In this document: positions 8,615-13,889 of the stretch, in pieces | Layout of the letters: the number at the start of each line of letters is the position of its first letter | Numbering within the stretch: the first letter of the stretch is position 1 | Origin: JBBSUX01 sp038234045 | GTDB lineage: Bacteria; Pseudomonadota; Gammaproteobacteria; Burkholderiales; Burkholderiaceae_C | NCBI GenBank assembly: GCA_038234045.1 | Contig: JBBSUX010000070.1 | Coordinates: forward strand, 1 to 13,889 | Length of the DNA: 13,889 bases | Direction: 5' to 3' | Translations under genes and position numbers: made by a program | Notes under the pieces: generated by a model | Databases searched by the model: none | Told to the model about the DNA's origin: nothing | What the model saw: the letters and a program-made list of their open reading frames with translations, nothing else

Positions 8615-8636
8615 AGGTCCTGACCAATAGCCGCGA

Positions 8637-8804
8637 TCAGCCCTGATGGGCACGCTTGCCCGGATTCTTCTTGCTGCGGGTAGCGGATCCTCGCTCCAGA
8701 CTGCGTCGCTGACCGGCACCGCCTCGCGGCAAGGTTGTGCCCGGCAAGGCAGGCAGCGGGGGAGTAGCTTTGCGGTCGGCTTCAGTGACGATCTTGTTGC
8801 CCAT
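8637..8804 (-). CDS. Small basic hypothetical protein (55 aa)
   Basis: An unrecognised 55-codon ORF from ATG 8804 to TGA 8637. The product starts MGNKIVTEADRKATPPLP, has a proline/glycine-rich middle and ends in a basic tail (RSLERG, RSKKNPGKRAHQG). There is no membrane segment or cysteine, so it is probably cytosolic and possibly binds nucleic acid or the ribosome; that is inference from charge only. Support for coding is a GGAG Shine-Dalgarno six bases before the ATG, its exact placement between infA and phaR on their strand, a terminator-like hairpin just after the stop, and composition that looks like a real protein rather than an antisense shadow. An AT-rich stretch just upstream (about 8818-8840) could hold its promoter, but I see no clear boxes. 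Confidence 0.65.
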   Translation of the reverse strand: MGNKIVTEADRKATPPLPALPGTTLPRGGAGQRRSLERGSATRSKKNPGKRAHQG

Positions 8805-8932
8805 GAGTGGCTCCGTGTTAAATAAAAGATGACAAAAATCAGGATGCGCTCAAAGCGCGACCAGTAAATACCGCGGCGATACCTGGCGCGCTGAAATCAA
8901 CAGGTTGCTTCCGAAGAGAGCACGCTAGGAAA

Positions 8933-9184
8933 TCAGCGCCTGCGGGGAGCCGAAGGCGTACGCCCCGCAATATGGCGGAACATGATGCGACCCTTGGTCA
9001 GATCGTACGGTGAGAGCTCCAAAGAAACGCTATCGCCGGCGATGATACGAATATGGTTCTTTCGCATTTTGCCGCCCGTATAAGCCACGAGTTCGTGACC
9101 GTTGTCGAGCGTCACACGGAAGCGTGAATCGGGCAGAACCTCGTCCACTTTGCCGTGCATTTCAATCAATTCTTCCTTCGCCAT
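8933..9184 (-). CDS. infA: Translation initiation factor IF-1, stand-alone paralogue with C-terminal extension
   Basis: IF-1 binds the A site of the 30S subunit with IF-2 and IF-3 during initiation. The 83-aa product is a single S1-like OB fold: MAKEELIEMHGKV, FRVTLDNGHE, GKMRKNHIRI and the closing SPYDLTKGRIMFR. Canonical IF-1 is 72 aa and ends close to that motif; here about 11 extra residues, HIAGRTPSAPRRR, add a basic tail. The VDEVLPDSRFRVTLDNG core resembles the second, stand-alone IF-1 class of betaproteobacteria rather than the copy in the ribosomal protein operon, and no ribosomal protein genes flank it. The ATG at 9184 has an AAGGAAAG Shine-Dalgarno (9193-9200) with an 8-base spacer. 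It lies between tRNA-Val and the 55-aa ORF, all on the minus strand. The ~250 bases upstream contain no gene; a long leader is possible but not shown. Confidence 0.95.
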   Translation of the reverse strand: MAKEELIEMHGKVDEVLPDSRFRVTLDNGHELVAYTGGKMRKNHIRIIAGDSVSLELSPYDLTKGRIMFRHIAGRTPSAPRRR

Positions 9185-9393
9185 GATGGGTACTTTCCTT
9201 GTTGGATTCGTTGCCAGGGCTGATCACCGCAGCCGCATGCCCGATTCATCGTTCCAAGGGCAGACCGCTCATATCTATCCAGCACCCCGAATTAATTTGC
9301 ATGAAACACAGGAGAGCCGGCAATTGCGACAAAACAGCGTGTAGACCAAAGCGCGCGGGCGACTGCGGAAGCGGCCCCGGCTTATCGATGCTG

Positions 9394-9412
9394 CCGGGAA
9401 GTACATTCCCGG
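9394..9412. repeat. Perfect inverted repeat next to the tRNA-Val terminator
   Basis: CCGGGAA (9394-9400) and TTCCCGG (9406-9412) around a GTACA loop. It directly follows the T tract of the tRNA-Val terminator, so transcripts that escape it would form a second hairpin. No T run follows on the minus strand. The function is unknown; it could be a backup structure. Confidence 0.5.
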
Positions 9413-9439
9413 AAAAACCAAAGACCAACAGTCTTTGGT
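9413..9439 (-). terminator. Intrinsic terminator of tRNA-Val
   Basis: A perfect 9-bp stem ACCAAAGAC/GTCTTTGGT with a 5-base loop, followed on the minus strand by TTTTT. The 5' arm begins with the discriminator and CCA end of tRNA-Val, so the terminator and the mature 3' end share bases 9436-9439. Confidence 0.9.
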
Positions 9440-9512
9440 AGGCGCGATTGGACTCGAACCAACGACCCCCACCATGTCAAGGTGGTGCTCTAACCAGCTG
9501 AGCTACGCGCCT
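9436..9512 (-). tRNA. tRNA-Val, anticodon GAC
   Basis: A 77-nt tRNA with encoded CCA. The acceptor arms AGGCGCG and CGCGCCT pair fully. The D arm GCTCAGCTGGTTAGAGC, the anticodon stem CCACC/GGTGG around the loop TTGACAT (anticodon GAC), and the T arm with GGTTCGAGTCC are all standard. It reads GUC and GUU valine codons. It lies 73 bases downstream of the relA stop, on the same strand. Confidence 0.97.
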
Positions 9513-9529
9513 ATTTGTCGAAAGGTGGG

Positions 9530-9535
9530 ATTCTA
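9530..9535 (-). promoter_or_regulatory. Probable -10 box of tRNA-Val
   Basis: TAGAAT on the minus strand, 17 bases before the tRNA, which would give a leader of about 11 bases. I find no convincing -35, so this is a half-supported promoter; readthrough from relA is also possible. Confidence 0.45.
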
Positions 9536-9585
9536 GCGTATTTCCATGCCACTCAGCGGGCCTTCAAAGAACGCCCTCGGGTTGA

Positions 9586-11823
9586 TCAGCGTCTTTTTGC
9601 CGCGTGAATACCGCTGACTGCAATCACACTGCTCAGAACCTTGGCAAGGCGCGCCGAACCCGGCACCTCTACGGTGAAGGTCATGCGCGCAAGTCCTTTC
9701 CGGGTGTGGGTCTGCACCCCGATAACGTTGGTTCCCTCCTTTGCAAATACTTCGGATATGTCGCGCAACAAACCTTGCCGATCGGTTGCTTCGATGAGGA
9801 CGTCAACCGGATAGGCATGATTCGGGTCGACCGGTCTACCATCCCATTGCACATCGATCACGCGTCCCGGATTACGCAGGCCCATCTCGCGGAAGTTGGT
9901 GCAGTCAGAGCGGTGAATGCTGACGCCTTTGCCCTTCGTGACAAAGCCGCCAATGACATCTGGCGGGGCCGGTCGGCAGCAGCGAGCGAGCTGGGTCATC
10001 AGGGAGTCGATTCCGACCACCAGAATTCCGTCGCCCGTGGCGTCGGGATTACGAGGCTTGCGAATAGCAGGTGCTTCGGATTCGGTTGCCCGATCTTCTG
10101 GGGGTTGCAGCCAGCTTTCGATGTGGCGCAGGGAATAGTCGTCTTTGCCCACCTGCTCAAAAAGCGCGTCAGCGGAGCGAAAACCGAGCTGTGACGCCAT
10201 CTCCTCGAGCTTGACGGATGTTCTGCCCTCGCGTTGAAGAAGCCGTTCCACGACTTCCCTACCCCGCGCAGTCGTTTCGCTGGAAGCCTGTGCATTGAAC
10301 CAGGCGCGCACCTTGGAACGGGCGCGATGGCTTGCAAGATAGCCGAGCTCGGCATTCAGCCAGTCCCGAGACGGCGTTCCCTCTTTCGCGACAGTGATCT
10401 CAACGGTCTGCCCGTTTTGCAATGGCGTATTGAGCGGCACCATCGCGCCGTCTACCCGCGCACCCCGGCAGCGATGGCCGACCTCGGTGTGCACTGAATA
10501 GGCAAAATCGACCGGTGTCGCGCCAGCGGGAAGTTCAACCACGGCGGCTTCTGGCGTAAGCACGTAAATGCGATCGTCAAACAAGCCGCTCGCACCTACG
10601 CGAGCCGCGCCGGAAAGGTCTCTTTCCCAGGCAAGCAGTTGCCGCAGCACCGCAATTTTGGTTTCGTACGCGCTATCTGCCGTTACCGTCCCACCGTAGC
10701 CACGCGCACCCGCCTCCTTGTAAGCCCAGTGAGCGGCGACACCATGCTCGGCATGGTCGTGCATGGCCTGGGTCCGAATCTGGATTTCTACTGCACGCTG
10801 TTCGGCGTCACGCACCACGGTATGCAGTGACTGGTATCCATTGGGCTTGGGCCGAGCGATGTAATCGTCGAATTCCTCATCGAGCGGCTCGAAGCGGGTG
10901 TGAGCCCAGCTCAAGGCGCCATAGCAATCCTCGATGCTCGACACAATCACACGCAGCGCGCGAAGGTCGAAAACGCGGTCGAAGTCAAGCGATTTACCCC
11001 GCATCTTTCGCACGATGCTGTAGATATGCTTTGGACGCCCCTGAACCCGCGCGAATATCCCGTCGGCACACAGTCCCGCTTCGACGGAAGATCGCAATTC
11101 CTCCATTGCGATCTCGCGACCTGCACGCTTCTCATCGAGCATGCGGGCCACATCGCGATAGGTGTCAGGCTCCAGAAAACGAAAAGCCAGATCCTCCATC
11201 TCCCACTTCACCTGCCAGACGCCCAAGCGGTCGGCAAGCGGAGCGAATACCTGCAGCGACTCCTGTGCGAGGCCCACGGCCACCGGAACCTTCTGCGCAG
11301 CACAGTAGCGCAGCGTCTCAAGCCTCGAAGCCAGTCGCAGCAGCACCACGCGGAGATCGCGGGAGAATGCGAGCAGCATCTTGCGAATGTGCTCGGTGCG
11401 CAGTCCGGGATCTTCGACCAGATGTGCGTCGCTGGTCGCTCCTCGAGCCTGACGCTGGACATGACTCAGTCGATTTGTCTCGACCGCCAGAGCTGCATAT
11501 TCATCGCCGAAGGCTTTTGCGATCAGTTCTCCCGGTCGCGTCAGGTGGTCGCATGCGTGAACAAGGTAGATGGCCGCCTGCATCGCCTCAGAGCCACCGA
11601 TGACCTGAAGGATGTCGACCACCGCATCAGCGTGTGCAAGTGTCGGCTCGCCGGTCACCAGCGTTTCGCCATCGATGAAGGGCAATGCGAACGCTCTCGC
11701 CCGCCGCAGCGCATCAGCCTGCACTGGCAACGAACCTGCTGTCGCCACGACAAGCGCCGATACAGCCTGCCCCACCGCACCACCGTCTGAAGCGGGCGAA
11801 GGCGAGAACTCCGTTAATTTCAT
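9586..11823 (-). CDS. relA: GTP pyrophosphokinase RelA, (p)ppGpp synthetase I
   Basis: A ribosome-associated stringent-response synthetase of 745 aa. The N-terminal hydrolase-like domain lacks the HD metal motif: AIYLVHACDHL stands at 85-95 where SpoT-type enzymes have a His-Asp pair, so it should not hydrolyse (p)ppGpp. The synthetase domain has RVFDLRALRV, EFDD at 317-320 and NGYQSLH at 328-334, then VEIQIRTQAMHDHAEHGVAAHW. EFDD (ExDD) is the signature of monofunctional RelA, as opposed to RxKD in bifunctional Rel/SpoT. A TGS domain (about 417-477), a helical region, a CC-containing zinc-finger-like segment (RCCRPAPPD) and a C-terminal ACT domain (about 670-743) complete the usual order. 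The ATG overlaps the TGA of the upstream hydrolase gene by 4 bases, with no clear Shine-Dalgarno of its own, so translational coupling is likely. tRNA-Val follows downstream. Confidence 0.97.
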   Translation of the reverse strand: MKLTEFSPSPASDGGAVGQAVSALVVATAGSLPVQADALRRARAFALPFIDGETLVTGEPTLAHADAVVDILQVIGGSEAMQAAIYLVHACDHLTRPGELIAKAFGDEYAALAVETNRLSHVQRQARGATSDAHLVEDPGLRTEHIRKMLLAFSRDLRVVLLRLASRLETLRYCAAQKVPVAVGLAQESLQVFAPLADRLGVWQVKWEMEDLAFRFLEPDTYRDVARMLDEKRAGREIAMEELRSSVEAGLCADGIFARVQGRPKHIYSIVRKMRGKSLDFDRVFDLRALRVIVSSIEDCYGALSWAHTRFEPLDEEFDDYIARPKPNGYQSLHTVVRDAEQRAVEIQIRTQAMHDHAEHGVAAHWAYKEAGARGYGGTVTADSAYETKIAVLRQLLAWERDLSGAARVGASGLFDDRIYVLTPEAAVVELPAGATPVDFAYSVHTEVGHRCRGARVDGAMVPLNTPLQNGQTVEITVAKEGTPSRDWLNAELGYLASHRARSKVRAWFNAQASSETTARGREVVERLLQREGRTSVKLEEMASQLGFRSADALFEQVGKDDYSLRHIESWLQPPEDRATESEAPAIRKPRNPDATGDGILVVGIDSLMTQLARCCRPAPPDVIGGFVTKGKGVSIHRSDCTNFREMGLRNPGRVIDVQWDGRPVDPNHAYPVDVLIEATDRQGLLRDISEVFAKEGTNVIGVQTHTRKGLARMTFTVEVPGSARLAKVLSSVIAVSGIHAAKRR

Positions 11824-12863
11824 GGGCAGACGGCCAGCGCCGAGGCCTGAATGTCCCCAAGAAGGAAGCGCTCCACCGCATGAACCTGCGCCTGCGCGAC
11901 CAGTGTGGGCGCGTGCCCTACCTGCGCAAATTCAATGAGGTCTGCACTGGGTCCGCGCTGCGTCATCGCCTTCGCCGTCTCGGCGGAGAGGAGGTCGGAC
12001 TGCGCACCGCGCAATACCAGCGTCCGGGCGGTCAAATGGTCGTAAAGGCTCCAGAGCATGGCCTCTGACGCTGTTGCGGCATCGCGGCTCAAAGCCTGAA
12101 AAGGTACGGCGATTAAAGGGTCGTAATGAAGCCGGTAGCCGTCGCCGGCTTGGCGCACCATGGGCAAGGTCAAAGCCTTCCACTCCGATTCAGAGTGATG
12201 GCCGAATCCGCGTGAAATCTCCCACAAGGCCCGACAGGCGTCCTCGATGCTGGAGAAACCTGGACTCTTGCCAAGGTAGCTGCCAATGCGTTGCAGCGCT
12301 TCCCACTCGATGACAGGTCCGACGTCATTGAGCACCAGACGGCGTACCGGGCTGGGAAGTGGCAAGGCAGGTTGGCCGCTTACAGCCAATCCAATGAGCC
12401 CGCCCATGCTGGTACCCACCCAGTCAAGCGTTGTGATCGGCGCGTCTGCATCCGCTTGCCGGATAACTGCCAGCATGTCGGCGGCGTAAACAGGCACCGC
12501 GTATTGGTGGGGATCGCGAAGCCAGTCGCTTTCTCCCCGGCCCGGCATGTCGGGGCACAGCACCCGCGCATGGCGGGAAAGCGTACGCGCCAGGGTGTCG
12601 AAATCTCGTCCCTGACGAGAAAGCCCATGCACGCAAACAATCACATGGGGCGTTGAAGGATCACCCGTGGCATTCCATTCCCAGTAGGCGAGCCGATGAA
12701 ATTCCGCACCGTTTGAGGGGACGTCTTTCGCTGCCGCTCCAGCGCATTGGACATAGCGCAGCACCGGCTGCGTCGCGGGCACGAAGTCAGGCGAATCAAA
12801 TTCCGCAACGGATGTTGACGAAGATTCATCGCCAGGCGCGACGGGTTTAAAGAATCGGGACAT
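11820..12863 (-). CDS. Alpha/beta-fold hydrolase
   Basis: A 347-aa serine hydrolase of the alpha/beta fold. It shows the oxyanion HG motif (79-80), the nucleophile elbow GTSMGG with S152, and probable acid D290 and base H317 (VGHAPTL), so the Ser-Asp-His triad is complete. There is no signal peptide, so it should act in the cytoplasm. The first ~57 residues precede the fold and are poorly defined; no Shine-Dalgarno is seen at ATG 12863, and a GTG at residue 28 or 34 is an alternative start. Its stop TGA overlaps the relA start (ATGA), so the two are one transcription unit. It diverges from bdhA across 55 bases. The neighbouring 3-hydroxybutyrate dehydrogenase makes a hydroxyalkanoate-oligomer esterase role conceivable, but sequence alone does not show the substrate. 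Confidence 0.9.
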   Translation of the reverse strand: MSRFFKPVAPGDESSSTSVAEFDSPDFVPATQPVLRYVQCAGAAAKDVPSNGAEFHRLAYWEWNATGDPSTPHVIVCVHGLSRQGRDFDTLARTLSRHARVLCPDMPGRGESDWLRDPHQYAVPVYAADMLAVIRQADADAPITTLDWVGTSMGGLIGLAVSGQPALPLPSPVRRLVLNDVGPVIEWEALQRIGSYLGKSPGFSSIEDACRALWEISRGFGHHSESEWKALTLPMVRQAGDGYRLHYDPLIAVPFQALSRDAATASEAMLWSLYDHLTARTLVLRGAQSDLLSAETAKAMTQRGPSADLIEFAQVGHAPTLVAQAQVHAVERFLLGDIQASALAVCP

Positions 12864-12907
12864 GGAACAGAGGCACGCGGATAATGATTCGCTTCATCCT
12901 AAATCAT

Positions 12908-12911
12908 GGAG
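12908..12911 (+). promoter_or_regulatory. bdhA: Ribosome binding site supporting a TTG start for bdhA
   Basis: GGAG followed by a 7-base spacer to TTG at 12919-12921. The more upstream in-frame ATG at 12862 has no comparable site and would overlap the divergent hydrolase start. Confidence 0.65.
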
Positions 12912-12918
12912 AAACAAC

Positions 12919-13704
12919 TTGATATTCAAGGGAAAGACAGCGCTCGTCACAGGCTCAACCAGTGGTATCGGGCTGGGCATTGCAGAGGCCTTGGCGCGCC
13001 AAGGCGCCAATCTGGTGCTCAACGGTTTTGGGGATGTCGAGGAGCCGATGCGACGTGTGCGCGACGCCGCCGGCAGTTCCGGAGCCTCGGTACGACATCA
13101 CGGTGCCGACATGAGCAAGCCGGCCGAGATCGCCGACATGATGAAGTTCGCCGCTTCATCGGGCGGTCGGGTCGACATCCTCGTGAACAACGCTGGAATC
13201 CAGTACGTGGCGAAAGTGGAGGATTTTCCGGTGGAGAAATGGGATGCGATCCTTGCCATCAACCTCAGCAGCGCTTTTCACACGATGCGTCTGGCGATCC
13301 CCGGAATGCGTGCTGCTGGCTGGGGCCGTGTGATCAACATCGCGAGCACGCACGGTCTCGTCGCTTCGCCCGAGAAATCCGCTTACGTTGCGGCCAAGCA
13401 TGGCATCGTCGGCTTGACCAAGGCGGCTGCGCTCGAAACCGCAACCGTCCCGATCACGGTCAACGCAATCTGTCCGGGATGGGTTTTAACGCCCTTGGTT
13501 CAGAAGCAGATCGATGCGCGAGCTCAGGCAGACAATCTATCGGTGGAGGATGCCAAGCGGGATCTGCTGGGTGAAAAGCAGCCTTCACTGCAATTCACGA
13601 CACCTGAGCAGCTGGGTGAGCTGGCCGTTTTCCTGTGCAGTGCGGCGGCCGACAACGTTCGCGGAGTGGCGTGGCAAGTCGATGGCGGCTGGACAGCGCA
13701 ATAA
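12919..13704 (+). CDS. bdhA: (R)-3-hydroxybutyrate dehydrogenase (SDR family)
   Basis: Interconverts (R)-3-hydroxybutyrate and acetoacetate with NAD(H), the step that feeds mobilised PHB into central metabolism. From the TTG start the product is 261 aa, matching the family's ~260, and begins MIFKGKTALVTGSTSGIGLGI. TGSTSGIG lies at 11-18, NNAG at 90-93, and catalytic N115, S143, Y156 and K160 are all present. The substrate-pocket residues known from Pseudomonas HBDH (Q94, H144, K152, Q196 there) correspond to Q95, H145, K153 and Q197, which supports the specific call over a generic SDR. The product ends in VDGGWTAQ. The start was chosen on the GGAG site seven bases before TTG and on family length; starting at ATG 12862 would add 19 residues with no homology. 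It is transcribed divergently from the hydrolase-relA unit. Confidence 0.94.
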   Translation: MIFKGKTALVTGSTSGIGLGIAEALARQGANLVLNGFGDVEEPMRRVRDAAGSSGASVRHHGADMSKPAEIADMMKFAASSGGRVDILVNNAGIQYVAKVEDFPVEKWDAILAINLSSAFHTMRLAIPGMRAAGWGRVINIASTHGLVASPEKSAYVAAKHGIVGLTKAAALETATVPITVNAICPGWVLTPLVQKQIDARAQADNLSVEDAKRDLLGEKQPSLQFTTPEQLGELAVFLCSAAADNVRGVAWQVDGGWTAQ

Positions 13705-13738
13705 CACCGACCTCAATTTACCGGAGAGCCGGCGGCTG

Positions 13739-13761
13739 GGGCCGTGATTGCACACCGGCCC
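13739..13761. terminator. Possible bidirectional terminator hairpin between convergent genes
   Basis: GGGCC (13739-13743) and GGCCC (13757-13761) pair, continuing into GTG/CAC around an ATTGCA loop with one bulged C. It lies between the convergent bdhA stop and the edge gene. Neither strand has a T tract, so its terminator role is tentative. Confidence 0.4.
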
Positions 13762-13779
13762 GACTCACCCGAGTTAGGC

Positions 13780-13889
13780 CTATCTCATCTGAACGGAGCC
13801 TGAAATATTCACCGTGACGCGGCTCTTTCCCGGCTCCACGGGAACCGGCGCAGCTGAACCGTCGAAACTTTTGGCGGCCATCGCCATCA
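13780..13889 (-). CDS. C-terminal fragment of a SIMPL/DUF541-like protein, cut by the window edge
   Basis: Only the last 35 visible codons are present, ending at TAG 13780-13782. The tail has an Ala/Met-rich start (MAMAAKSFDG), then a proline-rich VPVEPGKS and a final beta-strand pattern RVTVNISGSVQMR. The PVEPG-x-S-x-VTVNxSGS pattern resembles the end of periplasmic SIMPL-domain (DUF541/YggE-type) proteins, of unclear function, sometimes linked to oxidative stress. The signal peptide and body lie outside the window. The family call rests on a short pattern and is tentative; that the frame is coding is likely, since it converges on bdhA with a hairpin between them. Confidence 0.55.
   Translation of the reverse strand, partial: MAMAAKSFDGSAAPVPVEPGKSRVTVNISGSVQMR

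Noticed and set aside
8834..8858. Terminator-like hairpin GCGCT-TTG-AGCGC after infA
   Set aside because: Only a 5-bp stem, with five Ts starting 7 bases after it on the minus strand; too weak to call, though it could reduce readthrough from infA to the small ORF.
9185..9435. Small plus-strand open frames in the infA-tRNA-Val gap
   Set aside because: They overlap the tRNA terminator and the infA ribosome site and show no protein-like composition; I see no gene and no clear promoter boxes here.

Overview
The window looks like ordinary core chromosome of a betaproteobacterium, most likely order Burkholderiales. The GC content is high. RNase R, RimO, RelA and IF-1 all have betaproteobacterial character. 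PhaR and (R)-3-hydroxybutyrate dehydrogenase point to a polyhydroxybutyrate (PHB) storing organism. I see no insertion sequence, prophage, CRISPR array, toxin-antitoxin pair or defence island.

Layout, left to right. Bases 1-101 hold no recognisable gene. At 102-2997 (+) is a two-gene unit: a DadA-like FAD oxidoreductase, then the bifunctional NAD(P)H-hydrate epimerase/dehydratase Nnr, which repairs damaged cofactor. It meets a minus-strand unit tail to tail across 10 bases: a short-chain dehydrogenase (3008-3826) and, upstream of it, RNase R (3865-6114). tRNA-Leu(CAG) at 6150-6234 (+) diverges from rnr by only 35 bases and is followed by two intrinsic terminators. Further right on the minus strand are rimO (6454-7860) and phaR (7910-8452, GTG start), then an unannotated 55-codon basic ORF (8637-8804), a stand-alone infA (8933-9184), tRNA-Val(GAC) (9436-9512), relA (9586-11823) and an alpha/beta hydrolase (11820-12863) whose stop overlaps the relA start. 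Divergent from the hydrolase is bdhA (12919-13704, probable TTG start). The right edge cuts the 3' end of a minus-strand SIMPL/DUF541-like gene.

Functional themes are RNA and translation (rnr, rimO, infA, two tRNAs, relA), PHB metabolism (phaR, bdhA, perhaps the hydrolase) and cofactor or amino-acid redox repair (DadA-like, nnr). No multi-gene novel system is visible. The points most worth a second look are an RNase R lacking the usual N-terminal helix-turn-helix region because tRNA-Leu occupies that space, the 55-aa basic ORF beside infA, the second-class IF-1 with a C-terminal extension, and the hydrolase-relA start/stop overlap.
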